64,000 bases of DNA from Stakelama pacifica. Lineage in GTDB: Bacteria > Pseudomonadota > Alphaproteobacteria > Sphingomonadales > Sphingomonadaceae. The DNA is taken from assembly GCF_004361835.1 (NCBI RefSeq), contig NZ_SNWD01000001.1, positions 310,001 to 374,000 on the forward strand. The letters are read 5' to 3'. A program made the position numbers and the translations under genes. Under the pieces are notes generated by a model. It had not been told where the DNA came from, did no database searches, and saw only the letters and a program-made list of their open reading frames with translations. Shown one piece after another: positions 20,603-29,578 of this stretch. Position 1 is the first letter of the stretch, and each line of letters opens with the position of its first letter.

Positions 20603-23362
20603 GTGACAAGGAATAAGGCACTGAATTTCGGCTCGCACGCGAAGATTGTCGCGCTTGCCTGCACCATGCTCAGCGGTATCGGTGTGGCGCATGCGCAGGA
20701 AGCGTCGAGCGCGACCACCCTGCCGCCGCCACAGGCAAGTCCGCTGGTGCCGGCGCCGGAAAAGCATGTCGTCAAATCGCTGAAGGTCGAAGGATCGCAG
20801 CGGATCGAACCGGCGACGATCCTCTCTTATACCAAGCTGCGGGTGGGGGAGACCTACACCACCGAAACGATCGATCAGGCGATCAAGGATCTGCTGGCCA
20901 GCGATTTCCTCGCCGATGTGTCGATCGAGGGCGTGGAGACCGGCAACCTGGTCATCCATGTGAAGGAAAACCCGGTGATCAACCGGATCGTGCTTGAGGG
21001 CAACAAGCATCTCAAGGACGACAAGATCAAGCCTGAGATCAAGCTCGCCCCGCGCCAGATCTTCACGCGCACCGCGGTTCGCGCCGATGTCGCTCGAATC
21101 ATCGAACTGTATCGCCGTCAGGGCCGGTTCGGCGCAACCGTCGATCCGCAGATGGTCAATCTCGACCAGAACCGCGTCGATGTGATTTTTGAAATCCATG
21201 AGGGCGACAAGTCGAAGGTTCGCGCGATCAACATCATCGGGAACGAGAAATTCCCGGATTCAGAACTGCGCAGCCAGATGGCGACCAAACAGTCGAAATG
21301 GTTCCGGCTGTTCAGTTCGAATACCAGCTATGATCAGGACCGATTGTCCTATGACCAGCAAAAGCTGCGGCAATTCTACCTGACTCAGGGCTATGCCGAT
21401 TTCCGGGTGATTTCGGCCGTCGCCGAGCTGACCCCGGACAAGGAAGACTTCATCATCACCTATGTGGTGGAAGAGGGCGACCGGTATAAGTTCGGCGATG
21501 TTTCGGTGCATAGCGGCATTCGCGACTTCGATGAGAAGAAGCTCACCAAATTCCTGCCGATGAAAAAGGGCGATTGGTATAATGCCAAGCTGGTCGAGGA
21601 TACGGTCGATCAGCTGACCGAAACGGCGGGCACGTTCGGCTATGCCTTTGCCAAGGTAAATCCGCGCTTTGAACCCGATCGCAAGAATCATACGATGGGG
21701 ATCGAATTCAATATCGATCAGGCACAGCGTACCTATGTCGAGCGGATCAACATTACTGGCAACACCAATACCAAAGACAAGGTAATCCGCCGCGAAATGC
21801 GTCTGGCGGAGGGCGATGCGTTCAACTCGCTGCTGGTGAAGCGGTCGGAGGATCGCATCAACTCGCTGGGTTATTTTCAAGACAAGTTCGCGATCAAACA
21901 GTCGGAAGGCGACAGCCCCGACCGGATCGTGCTCGATGCCAATGTCGAGGAAAAGCCGACGGGCGAATTGTCGCTTTCCGCGGGTTTCTCCAGCCTCGAA
22001 CGCTTCATCGTTCAGGGGGCGATCCAGCAGAATAATTTCCGCGGCATGGGGCAGACGGCCAGCGCGCAGATCAGCTGGTCGACCTATGCGAAATCCGCCG
22101 AGCTCGGTTTTACCGAGCCGTATCTGTTCGACCGGCCGATCGCGCTGGGCGGGAAGATTTTCCGCCGCGATTATAACTCGTTCAATTATCTGGGGAACGA
22201 CCGGAACACGACTTATTCACAGGTTTCGACCGGTTTCCAGATTTTCTCGGGCGTGCCGCTTACCGAATATTGGACGCTTTCGGGCAACTATACGCTCAGC
22301 CAGACCGATGTGACGCTCGATAGGAGCCGTTTCTATAACGCGGACGGCCAGTGCGATCCGGTGCTCGCCGGCCGCTATCTTTGCGATTCAGTGGGTAACC
22401 GCCTGTCATCGATGATCGGGTTGCAAATCGGCTATAATAGCCTGAATAGCAATCTCCGCCCCAGCCGGGGGGAACGACTGAGCGTCGGGGTTGATTTCGC
22501 GGGTCTTGGCGGCGATGTCCGTTTCATTCGCGGCAACGCCCGCGCCGCCAAATACTGGAATGTCGGCAGCGGTTTTATCTTCTCGCTTTCGGCCGAAGGT
22601 GGCGTAATTCACTCGCTGGAGTCGAATCGCGGTCCCGGCGTCGACGAAGTTCGCATTACCGATCGCTTCTTCCTCGGCCAGCAGCAGTTCCGCGGATTCG
22701 ATATTCGCGGCGTCGGTCCGCGTGTGAAGCGCTTCCAATATTCGGGCGATCCGGCTGCGGGAACGCAGGCGCTGATTACCGACAAGGATCGCGTGTTTGA
22801 CGATGCGCTGGGCGGTAAGGCTTATTATCTGGGTAAGGCCGAGCTTGAGATTCCGCTTGGTTCCGGCGCGCGAGAGCTGGGCCTGCGTCCCTCGATCTTT
22901 GCGCAGGTCGGTGCGCTGTTCGGTCTGAAAAGGCCGATCCTCAACGGCTCGTTCACGCAGGCGACCGATAGCGACGGCAAATTACTGTATAATGAGGATG
23001 GTTCGCCGACGCTGCTGCCGCGCACGACCGCCATCACAGATGGTAGCGGAAATCCGCTATATATCGTGCCGAGCGATAATGGCGACATTTCCGGTAAGAC
23101 CACGACCTGTCAGGTCGGATATTCCGATACGTTCGGCGGGGCCTGTTCGGGTACGACCCAGAACACAGCGTATACGTCGACAACCCCGCCATATTACGAG
23201 CAATATCTCGGCGACAGCGCGAGCCCGCGTTTGTCGGTGGGTGTCGGCGTCGACTGGAACTCACCATTCGGTCCGCTGCGCCTCGACCTTGCCAAGGTTA
23301 TTCTCAGCCAGCCGGGTGACGATACGAAATTGTTTACATTCAACGTAGGGACGCAATTCTGA
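20603..23362 (+). CDS. bamA: Outer membrane protein assembly factor BamA
   Basis: This 919-residue Omp85 protein inserts beta-barrel proteins into the outer membrane. A signal peptide ends at AHA-Q (31/32). Five POTRA repeats follow (about 50-430, e.g. VKSLKVEGSQRIEP and YVERINITGNTNTKDKVI), then the barrel (about 450-919), ending in the expected Phe (TFNVGTQF). It is about 110 residues longer than E. coli BamA. Much of this is a Ser/Thr/Gly-rich loop near 790-860, before the conserved last strands. Two Cys pairs (584/594 and 836/848) lie in predicted surface loops. It starts with GTG after a G-rich ribosome site. Confidence 0.97.
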   Translation: MTRNKALNFGSHAKIVALACTMLSGIGVAHAQEASSATTLPPPQASPLVPAPEKHVVKSLKVEGSQRIEPATILSYTKLRVGETYTTETIDQAIKDLLASDFLADVSIEGVETGNLVIHVKENPVINRIVLEGNKHLKDDKIKPEIKLAPRQIFTRTAVRADVARIIELYRRQGRFGATVDPQMVNLDQNRVDVIFEIHEGDKSKVRAINIIGNEKFPDSELRSQMATKQSKWFRLFSSNTSYDQDRLSYDQQKLRQFYLTQGYADFRVISAVAELTPDKEDFIITYVVEEGDRYKFGDVSVHSGIRDFDEKKLTKFLPMKKGDWYNAKLVEDTVDQLTETAGTFGYAFAKVNPRFEPDRKNHTMGIEFNIDQAQRTYVERINITGNTNTKDKVIRREMRLAEGDAFNSLLVKRSEDRINSLGYFQDKFAIKQSEGDSPDRIVLDANVEEKPTGELSLSAGFSSLERFIVQGAIQQNNFRGMGQTASAQISWSTYAKSAELGFTEPYLFDRPIALGGKIFRRDYNSFNYLGNDRNTTYSQVSTGFQIFSGVPLTEYWTLSGNYTLSQTDVTLDRSRFYNADGQCDPVLAGRYLCDSVGNRLSSMIGLQIGYNSLNSNLRPSRGERLSVGVDFAGLGGDVRFIRGNARAAKYWNVGSGFIFSLSAEGGVIHSLESNRGPGVDEVRITDRFFLGQQQFRGFDIRGVGPRVKRFQYSGDPAAGTQALITDKDRVFDDALGGKAYYLGKAELEIPLGSGARELGLRPSIFAQVGALFGLKRPILNGSFTQATDSDGKLLYNEDGSPTLLPRTTAITDGSGNPLYIVPSDNGDISGKTTTCQVGYSDTFGGACSGTTQNTAYTSTTPPYYEQYLGDSASPRLSVGVGVDWNSPFGPLRLDLAKVILSQPGDDTKLFTFNVGTQF

Positions 23363-24069
23363 TGAAATCGACCAAGTTCATGCTTCTGGCCGCTGCCGTT
23401 GCCGCGCCTGCAGTTTTCGCCGGCGTGCCGGGCGCCAATGCGCAGGTTGCAGGAATCGCCACCGCGCAGCCGACGCTCGCCATCGCACGCAGCAAGGCAT
23501 TCTCGACCGCCAATCAGCAGATCACCACGACCTATAAGGCCAGCCTCGACCAGATCGAAGGCAAGCGGAAAAGCCGTCAGGCACTGCTCGCACAGCTCGA
23601 TACCAACAATGACAAGCAGGTCGACGATGCCGAGCTGAAAAAGGCGCAGGATTCGAAAAGTCCCGTCCTGACCCAGCTCGACCAGACCGATCAGCAGATC
23701 CAGCAGCTGACCGAACCTGCGATGAAGGCTCAGGCCTATGCCATCGAGCAGATCGCGCAGAAATATGAAGCGGCGCAGCAGCAGGTGATTACGTCGAAGA
23801 AGATCAATTTCGTGCTCTCGCCCGATTCGGTGATGTACGCGCCCGAGGCGGCCGATATCACCGATCAGATCACGGCGCAGCTCGACCAGACCGCTCCGAC
23901 CGTCGCGATCACGCCGCCCGCCAACTGGCAGCCGAGCCGGCAGGTGCAGCAGCTTCAGCAGCAGCTGCAGCAGATCCAGCAGATCGCCGCACTTCAGGCA
24001 GCGCAGCAGGCGCGTCAGGCCGCAGGATCGACGACCACGACCACGCAGCCGGCTCAGAACAGCCGATGA
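23362..24069 (+). CDS. OmpH/Skp-family periplasmic chaperone with an EF-hand-like loop
   Basis: The 235-residue protein has a signal peptide (cut near ANA-Q, 27/28), a helical, Gln/Lys-rich OmpH-like body (about 37-165), and a Gln-rich tail (about 190-221) with repeating QQLQQ blocks. Skp holds unfolded outer-membrane proteins for BamA, which is encoded immediately upstream (TGATG overlap). Within the first long helix, residues 80-91 ([12 protein letters not shown]) match an EF-hand calcium loop at positions 1, 3, 5, 8, 9 and 12; only the usual Gly6 is replaced by Lys. The identification as Skp rests on context and composition more than on strong motifs. Confidence 0.82.
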   Translation: MKSTKFMLLAAAVAAPAVFAGVPGANAQVAGIATAQPTLAIARSKAFSTANQQITTTYKASLDQIEGKRKSRQALLAQLDTNNDKQVDDAELKKAQDSKSPVLTQLDQTDQQIQQLTEPAMKAQAYAIEQIAQKYEAAQQQVITSKKINFVLSPDSVMYAPEAADITDQITAQLDQTAPTVAITPPANWQPSRQVQQLQQQLQQIQQIAALQAAQQARQAAGSTTTTTQPAQNSR

Positions 24070-24545
24070 GCGAGGCGGGCAGCAGCGAGAATCAGATCGG
24101 CCCGCTCGATATCGGGCGGGTGATGGCGGCGCTCCCGCATCGCTATCCGATGCTGCTGGTCGATCGGGTCGAATCGCTCGTTCGCGATGAACGCATCACC
24201 GCGATCAAGGCGGTGACGATGAATGAAGGCTTCTTTCAGGGCCATTTCCCCGGCCGGCCGATCATGCCGGGCGTGCTGATCGTCGAGGCGCTGGCGCAGG
24301 CCGCCGGTGTCCTAGCGGTCGAATCGCTCGATCTGGCGGGGTCGGGCAAGCTCGTTTATTTCATGGCGATCGAGAATGCGAAGTTCCGCAAGCCCGTCGA
24401 ACCGGGCGTGCTGTTGAACCTTGAGGTCGAATTCGTTCAGAAGCGCTCGAGCGTCTGCAAATTCGCCGGGCGCGCGCTGATCGACGGTCAGCTCGCGGCG
24501 GAGGCGAATTTCACTGCGATGATCGCAGACCCGCCCAAAGCATAG
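24066..24545 (+). CDS. fabZ: 3-hydroxyacyl-[acyl-carrier-protein] dehydratase FabZ
   Basis: This 159-residue hot-dog-fold enzyme dehydrates 3-hydroxyacyl-ACP in fatty-acid elongation. The catalytic His60 and Glu74 lie in [21 protein letters not shown]. The start overlaps the chaperone stop (ATGA). In most Gram-negative genomes lpxD and lpxA flank fabZ; here neither is present, and a strong terminator follows directly. Confidence 0.97.
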   Translation: MSEAGSSENQIGPLDIGRVMAALPHRYPMLLVDRVESLVRDERITAIKAVTMNEGFFQGHFPGRPIMPGVLIVEALAQAAGVLAVESLDLAGSGKLVYFMAIENAKFRKPVEPGVLLNLEVEFVQKRSSVCKFAGRALIDGQLAAEANFTAMIADPPKA

Positions 24546-24568
24546 TTCCGCTATAATCTTGCAATCCG

Positions 24569-24600
24569 GGCGGCGCGGGTGTACCGCGCCGCCTTTGTTT
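24569..24600 (+). terminator. Intrinsic terminator after fabZ
   Basis: A perfect 10-base-pair GC stem (GGCGGCGCGG/CCGCGCCGCC) with loop GTGTA is followed by TTTGTTT. It lies 23 bases after the fabZ stop and marks the end of the rpsB-fabZ cluster. Confidence 0.9.
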
Positions 24601-24639
24601 CAGGCTGGTCGGAACCAGCCACATCCTCGGAGACATTAC

Positions 24640-24867
24640 GTGAAAAAAGAAGGCCATCCCGACTATCACACCATCAAGGTGCAGATGACCGACGGTACCG
24701 TGTTCGAAACCCGCTCCACCTGGGGCAAGGAAGGCGACACGCTTCAGCTCGACATTGATCCCAAATCGCACCCCGCATGGACCGGCGGCAATCAGCGTCT
24801 GCTCGACGCGGGTGGTCAGGTCGCTCGCTTCAACAAGCGTTTCGGCGGTCTGTCGCTCAAGAAATAA
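24640..24867 (+). CDS. rpmE: 50S ribosomal protein L31
   Basis: This 75-residue L31 begins with GTG ([20 protein letters not shown]) and shows the alphaproteobacterial form with [22 protein letters not shown]. The four cysteines of zinc-binding L31 are absent, so it is the C-minus type that does not need zinc. The conserved N-terminus fixes the GTG start; an in-frame extension to 24559 runs through the upstream terminator and is rejected. Confidence 0.95.
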   Translation: MKKEGHPDYHTIKVQMTDGTVFETRSTWGKEGDTLQLDIDPKSHPAWTGGNQRLLDAGGQVARFNKRFGGLSLKK

Positions 24868-24876
24868 GGTCGGGAC

Positions 24877-24906
24877 CGGCGATGCGCTGCTTCATGCGCA
24901 TCGCCG
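24877..24906 (+). terminator. Hairpin after rpmE, probable terminator
   Basis: A perfect 11-base-pair stem (CGGCGATGCGC/GCGCATCGCCG, 8-base loop) starts 10 bases after the rpmE stop. The tail (TCTGATCC) is poor in T, so termination may be partial or factor-aided. Confidence 0.6.
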
Positions 24907-25027
24907 TCTGATCCGGCGTTGCGGCCAGTATCGCAAAGCCGGCGGCGCGACGATATGCGCGCCCATGCTCCCTATATCGCGATCCTTAATCGCGCTTATC
25001 GCCCGCTTGCAGGTACTCTGTTTCGGA

Positions 25028-25237
25028 TCAGGCCGCTGTTGCCGGAATTCCGACGAGCAAAAGCGCGGCGGCGCCCAGCAAAGACAGTGCCAGCGACGCC
25101 GACATCGACATCACGCCCCACCCGGCGAGCGTCAGATAGTCCGAATTGGCACGCTTTTCTTTACGGTTGCGCTCGATCGACATCAGCACGAACATCGCGA
25201 TCAGTCCGTAGAAAAACAGTAAAATCTGAACGATCAT
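25028..25237 (-). CDS. Small two-helix membrane protein, hypothetical
   Basis: The 69-residue frame starting at ATG 25237 encodes two hydrophobic segments (about 2-19 and 37-65) separated by a charged loop (ERNRKEKRANSDY). A GGAGG lies 10 bases before the ATG. The clear helix-loop-helix amphipathic pattern and positive-inside loop suggest a real inner-membrane protein rather than a chance frame. I do not recognise the family. The frame extends to 25282 upstream without a better ribosome site. Confidence 0.45.
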   Translation of the reverse strand: MIVQILLFFYGLIAMFVLMSIERNRKEKRANSDYLTLAGWGVMSMSASLALSLLGAAALLLVGIPATAA

Positions 25238-25375
25238 AGCGCCTTCGCCTCCGTCCCGCCCAACAAACGCTGTCCGATTCATAGCATCGGCGATGGTGAT
25301 ACGGTCCCGAATGGCAAAAATTGGGCAAAGTCGACGAAGCGAAGCGCTTCATCGTTGAACGCTCTGGTCAAAAAA

Positions 25376-25465
<90 letters not shown>

Positions 25466-25567
25466 GGATGCGAGTGCCGGATGCGCTTAGCCTTGCTTGC
25501 ATGAATTACGCAAGGATTTGTGTCTTGGGGGTTCATGCGGCCGCGATGCTGTGGCAAGGAATGCTGC

Positions 25568-26611
25568 ATGCGTGTTTCGGGTAAGGTTTTCCGGCGTATC
25601 ATCGCTGTGATCGGTGCGGCTGCCATGGCGTCGCTTGGTTCAACCGCTATGGCGCAGGATGAGTCCGGCTTTCAGAATTATCTTGTGTCGCTAAAGGCTA
25701 AGGCGGTGGCCGAAGGGATTACCCAGCCGACGATCCAGTCGGTTTTCCCGACCCTGACGCTCAACGAACGCGTGATAGAACTCGACCGGGGGCAGCCGGG
25801 CGGAAGTTCGAGCGGCCCTATTCCTGCGTATGCGCCTTATTATGCGCGTCATGTCGACGATGCACGGATCGCGCTGGGGCGTGCCGCTTATCAGCGGCTG
25901 CGCGGCAAGCTGGCCGGGATCGAGCGCGAGACCGGGGTTCCCGAATCGATCATGGTGTCGATCTGGGGGAATGAAACGGCCTATGGCGCGGTGACCGGCG
26001 GGTTCGATCTGCCGCGCTCGCTTGCCACGCTTGCGTATGAAGGGCGCCGCCGCGATCTGTTCGAGCGCGAATTTCTCGCCACGCTGAAGCTGATCGATAT
26101 GGGCTTTTCGCGCGCCTCGCTTCAGGGAAGCTGGGCAGGCGCGACGGGCGGTCCGCAATTTCTCCCCTCGGTCTATCTGCGCCTCGGCAAGGATGGCGAT
26201 GGCGATGGTAGGGCCGATATCTGGAACAGCGATGCCGATGCGCTTGCCTCGATCGGCAATTATCTCGTCAATGCAGGATGGCGGCCGGGCGTGCCCTGGG
26301 GCATTCCGGTCGACGTTCCTGCCGGGCTGAATGTCGGAAGGCTCGCGAACAAAACCGTGTCGCCGCGCTGCCCGCGCGTGCATGAACGGCACAGCGCCTG
26401 GCATACGATGAAGGAATGGCGGCAAATGGGGATCGTCCCCGAACGCGGCTACTGGCCCGACGATCATATTCTGGCGACGTTGCTCGAACCCGACGGGCCG
26501 GGAAAGACGGCCTATCTGCTGACGCATAATTATCGCGTGATTCTCGATTATAATTGCTCGAATTTCTATGCGCTGACCGTCGGGCTGCTCGCCGATCAGG
26601 TCGCGCAATAA
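25568..26611 (+). CDS. Lytic murein transglycosylase, MltB family (GH103)
   Basis: The 347-residue secreted protein starts at ATG 25568 (AAGGA 7 bases upstream) and has a signal peptide ending AMAQ near residue 30, with no lipobox. It should therefore be a soluble periplasmic enzyme, unlike lipoprotein MltB. The catalytic Glu136 lies in SIWGNETAYG. ATGGPQFLPSVYL and the calcium loop DGDGDGRADIWNSDADAL are typical of the family. It cleaves glycan strands of peptidoglycan to 1,6-anhydro products. No C-terminal peptidoglycan-binding domain is present. Confidence 0.93.
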   Translation: MRVSGKVFRRIIAVIGAAAMASLGSTAMAQDESGFQNYLVSLKAKAVAEGITQPTIQSVFPTLTLNERVIELDRGQPGGSSSGPIPAYAPYYARHVDDARIALGRAAYQRLRGKLAGIERETGVPESIMVSIWGNETAYGAVTGGFDLPRSLATLAYEGRRRDLFEREFLATLKLIDMGFSRASLQGSWAGATGGPQFLPSVYLRLGKDGDGDGRADIWNSDADALASIGNYLVNAGWRPGVPWGIPVDVPAGLNVGRLANKTVSPRCPRVHERHSAWHTMKEWRQMGIVPERGYWPDDHILATLLEPDGPGKTAYLLTHNYRVILDYNCSNFYALTVGLLADQVAQ

Positions 26612-26725
26612 AGATAGGTTCCGGGCGCTTGACCGCAGTGTCCGTTTCAGGGCTTTTCGCAACCGCCGATTTGTGACACGGCGCAACCATATCTGTCGCG
26701 TAACCCCTTTTGGTTGGACTTTAGG

Positions 26726-27883
26726 ATGAAGAAACTCCTTACCGCAGCCCTTTTGGCAAGCATCGTTGCAGCGCCCGGCGCCGCGCAGGCGCCGCCGTTC
26801 CAGACGCCCGCACCGATCGCTTTCATGAAGGATCTCTCATCCGACGCAGTCCTGTTCGCCAAACAGCCCGACAAGCGGATTCCGCCCGCTTCCATGGCGA
26901 AGATGATGACGGTCTATGTCGCGTTCGACCTCATCAAAAAAGGCGAGCTGAAACAGGATCAGAAAATCCATGTGCAGCGCGAAACCTGGGCTAAATGGCA
27001 TAGTCAGGGTTCGACGATGTTCCTGTCGCCCGATGAGGATGTCAGCGTCGAAAACCTGCTCTACGGCATCGTCACGCTGTCGGGGAACGATGCCTGCGTC
27101 GTGCTGGCCGAAGGAATTTCGGGGACTGAGCAGGCGTTCACCGCGCTGATGAATCAGCGGGCCAAGGCGTTGGGCATGAGCAACAGCCATTTCGGCACCT
27201 CGAACGGCTGGCCCGATGAGGGGCAGACCTATGTCACCGCGCGCGATCTCGCTACACTCGCCGAGGCGACGATCGAGAATTTTCCCGACCTGTACAAAAA
27301 ATATTATTCGAAACAGGATTTCACCTGGGGCCAGACCATGGGTGGCAAGGCGATTACGCAGGCGAATCGCGATCCGCTGCTCGGCTATGTCGACGGCGCG
27401 GACGGGTTGAAGACCGGCCATACCGAAGAGGCCGGCTATGGCTTTACCGGCTCGGCCGAGCAGAATGGCCGTCGTCTCGTGATGGTGCTTGCCGGGCTCG
27501 ATACCTATACCGGTCGTGCGCAGCAGTCGCGCCAGTTCATGAACTGGGGCTTTCGCGCATGGAAGGCGAAGCCGATCGTGAAAAAAGGCAAGCAGGTCGC
27601 TACGGCTGAAGTGCAGCAGGGAAGCGAATCGAGCGTCGGGCTTGTCGCACCGCGCGACCTGACGGTGACCATCCCCAGCGGTACGTCGCCCGATATGACG
27701 GGCAAGGTCGTGTATCAGGGACCGATCAAAGCGCCGATCCAAAAGGGTCAGCATATCGCCGATCTCATCATCAATACGCCGGGCATGGGGCCCCAGAAGC
27801 TTCCGCTTGTCGCTGCGGAAGACGTGTCCGAAGCGGGCTTTTTCGGCCGGGCCTGGGCCGGGCTGATGTCGCTGTTCGGATGA
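26726..27883 (+). CDS. D-alanyl-D-alanine carboxypeptidase (PBP5/6 type, S11 family)
   Basis: This 385-residue secreted DD-carboxypeptidase trims pentapeptide stems in peptidoglycan. The signal peptide ends near AAQA (19-22). The active-site triad is Ser56-x-x-Lys59 (SMAK), Ser119-Gly-Asn121 and Lys229-Thr-Gly231. The C-terminal beta domain (about 265-360) and a final amphipathic anchor helix (EAGFFGRAWAGLMSLF) match DacA/DacC. The ATG at 26726 begins a clean signal peptide; TTG 26714 is in frame but less likely. The stop overlaps tmk (ATGA). Confidence 0.95.
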   Translation: MKKLLTAALLASIVAAPGAAQAPPFQTPAPIAFMKDLSSDAVLFAKQPDKRIPPASMAKMMTVYVAFDLIKKGELKQDQKIHVQRETWAKWHSQGSTMFLSPDEDVSVENLLYGIVTLSGNDACVVLAEGISGTEQAFTALMNQRAKALGMSNSHFGTSNGWPDEGQTYVTARDLATLAEATIENFPDLYKKYYSKQDFTWGQTMGGKAITQANRDPLLGYVDGADGLKTGHTEEAGYGFTGSAEQNGRRLVMVLAGLDTYTGRAQQSRQFMNWGFRAWKAKPIVKKGKQVATAEVQQGSESSVGLVAPRDLTVTIPSGTSPDMTGKVVYQGPIKAPIQKGQHIADLIINTPGMGPQKLPLVAAEDVSEAGFFGRAWAGLMSLFG

Positions 27884-28503
27884 GCGGCCGCTTCCTCTCG
27901 CTGGAAGGAGGGGAAGGCGCGGGTAAGTCGACCCAGGCGGTGCGGCTTGCCCGGGCGCTGGAGGCGCGCGGGATCGAAGCGCTCGTCACGCGCGAACCGG
28001 GCGGTAGCGAGGGCGCTGAGGCGATTCGGGCGTTGCTGATGCAAGGCGATGTCTCCCGGTGGAGCAGCCATTGCGAGGCATTGCTGTTCGCCGCCGCGCG
28101 CGCCGATCATGTCGAAAAATGCATCCGACCTGCGCTGGCGCGGGGGAGCTGGGTCATTTGCGATCGCTATATCGACTCTACCCGGGCCTATCAGGGGGCG
28201 CAGGGGATCGACGACGCCGCGATTCTGGCGCTGCACGGCTTCGGGTCGAAGGGGCTGCTGCCCGATCGTACCTTCCTGCTCGACGTCCCTGCCGAAACCG
28301 GGGTGGGAAGGGCTGCGGCACGCGACGGCGCCGATGCCGACCGCTTCGCCGCGCGCGACAGTGACTTTCATCGCGCGGTGGCGGCGATTTTCGATTCGAT
28401 CGCCGATCAGGAACCCGAGCGGGTGCGCAGGATCGACGCATCGGGCGATATGGAGTCAGTGACGGCGCGGCTGATCGCTGCGCTGGACGATCTGCTGCCA
28501 TGA
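27880..28503 (+). CDS. tmk: Thymidylate kinase
   Basis: This 207-residue P-loop kinase phosphorylates dTMP to dTDP. The Walker A motif GEGAGKST is at residues 11-18, the DR motif in ICDRYIDSTRAYQG binds the nucleotide, and a short LID region with Arg follows (AARDGADADRFAARD). It overlaps both the upstream carboxypeptidase gene and the downstream holB by ATGA junctions; tmk-holB is a common pair. Confidence 0.96.
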   Translation: MSGRFLSLEGGEGAGKSTQAVRLARALEARGIEALVTREPGGSEGAEAIRALLMQGDVSRWSSHCEALLFAAARADHVEKCIRPALARGSWVICDRYIDSTRAYQGAQGIDDAAILALHGFGSKGLLPDRTFLLDVPAETGVGRAAARDGADADRFAARDSDFHRAVAAIFDSIADQEPERVRRIDASGDMESVTARLIAALDDLLP

Positions 28504-29480
28504 CACCGTTGACCGGTAATGCCGAGGCGCAAGCAGCGTTCTTCACTGCGGCATCGGGTGGTTCGATGCCGCACACCTGGCTGTTCACAGGTCCGGAGGG
28601 GGTGGGCAAGGCGACGTTCGCGCGTGAAGCGGCAGCGCATGTGCTGGCCAGCGCGGCCGATCCGTCGATCCCGCTTGCCATGGAAACCTTGCTGGTCGGG
28701 AGCGCGATTGCCGGACAGGTCCGCGCGGGTTCGCATCCCGATTTTCGCGTGCTGGAGCGCCTGCCCAAAGACCCCAAAAAGCCCGAAGCCGGTCTCGCCC
28801 GCAGCATCAAGGTCGATCAGATTCGCGAGCTTCAGCCGATGTTCGCAACGCGACCGACCTATTCCAACCGGCGGATCGTCATCATCGATTCGATCGACGA
28901 TTGCGAACGCAGCGCAGCCAATGCGCTGCTCAAGAATCTCGAAGAGCCGCCTGCGGGGACGATCTTTCTGCTCATCAGCCATGCGCCCGGGCGATTATTG
29001 CCGACGATCCGTTCGCGTTGCCGGGTGCTGCGCTTCGAACCGCTTTCGGATGCCGAGGTCGCGGCGATCTTGCGCGAGGCATTGCCGGAGGCTGGCGCTG
29101 AAGAGATCGATACGCTGGTGCTGGCCGGAAAGGGTTCGCCCGGCCGCGCGCTTGCCTTTGCCGGGCTCGATCTCGCCGCGATCGAGCGCGAGATCCATGC
29201 AATCGCGCGCACCGGCGATCCGAGCAATGCGATCCGAGCGCGCCTCGGCAGCGCGCTCGGCGCGAAGGCTGCGCAGCCGCGCTATGAAGCGTTTCTGGCG
29301 CGGGTGCCGTCCTTCATTGCCGAACAGTCGCATGCGCGGCAGGGCGAGGCGCTGCGCGTCGCACTCGACGCCTATGCCGATGCCAGCGCGCTTTCCGATG
29401 CCGCCATCCGCCTGTCGCTCGACCCCAATGCGACAGTATTCGAAATGGGCGGTGTGATCGCACGCCTCGCCGCCGATTGA
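28500..29480 (+). CDS. holB: DNA polymerase III subunit delta prime
   Basis: The 326-residue clamp-loader subunit has an AAA+ domain with Walker A-like FTGPEGVGKATFA (29-41). It also has the SRC arginine-finger motif (TIRSRCRVLRFEPLS) and the family segment NALLKNLEEPPAGTIFLLISHAP. It helps load the beta clamp. The zinc-module cysteines of E. coli delta prime are not apparent. Overlap with tmk indicates coupled expression. Confidence 0.94.
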   Translation: MTPLTGNAEAQAAFFTAASGGSMPHTWLFTGPEGVGKATFAREAAAHVLASAADPSIPLAMETLLVGSAIAGQVRAGSHPDFRVLERLPKDPKKPEAGLARSIKVDQIRELQPMFATRPTYSNRRIVIIDSIDDCERSAANALLKNLEEPPAGTIFLLISHAPGRLLPTIRSRCRVLRFEPLSDAEVAAILREALPEAGAEEIDTLVLAGKGSPGRALAFAGLDLAAIEREIHAIARTGDPSNAIRARLGSALGAKAAQPRYEAFLARVPSFIAEQSHARQGEALRVALDAYADASALSDAAIRLSLDPNATVFEMGGVIARLAAD

Positions 29481-29514
29481 TACCACAGAGCGTCGGGAGC
29501 AACATCGCGGCGCT

Positions 29515-29534
29515 TTGGCAGGACACGCTGCCAA
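29515..29534 (+). promoter_or_regulatory. Hairpin in the metG leader
   Basis: TTGGCAG/CTGCCAA (7 pairs, 6-base loop) lies in the 98-base gap between holB and metG. No T-run follows, so it is not a terminator. It could be an mRNA processing or stability element, and no known riboswitch is recognised. Confidence 0.3.
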
Positions 29535-29578
29535 GAGGCGTTGCTGTTCGCCGCGCCAGCGCCTAGAGGACGGGCATC

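Larger units (their letters stand above)
24868..25375. other. 508-base interval between rpmE and tRNA-Ser
   Basis: This interval holds a terminator-like hairpin just after rpmE and one plausible small membrane-protein gene on the minus strand (25028-25237). The stretches 24907-25027 and 25238-25375 contain no feature I can support beyond what may be promoter sequence for the small gene. A short palindrome GAAGCGCTTC lies near 25340-25350. Confidence 0.5.

Noticed and set aside
26184..26230. EF-hand-like loop in the lytic transglycosylase
   Set aside because: The DGDGDGRADIWN loop is a normal calcium-binding feature of the MltB family, so it is not novel.
29481..29578. Possible methionine or SAM riboswitch upstream of metG
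   Set aside because: Only a simple 7-base-pair hairpin is visible in 98 bases. I see no conserved core of SAM-I, SAM-II or T-box elements, and T-boxes are essentially absent from proteobacteria.
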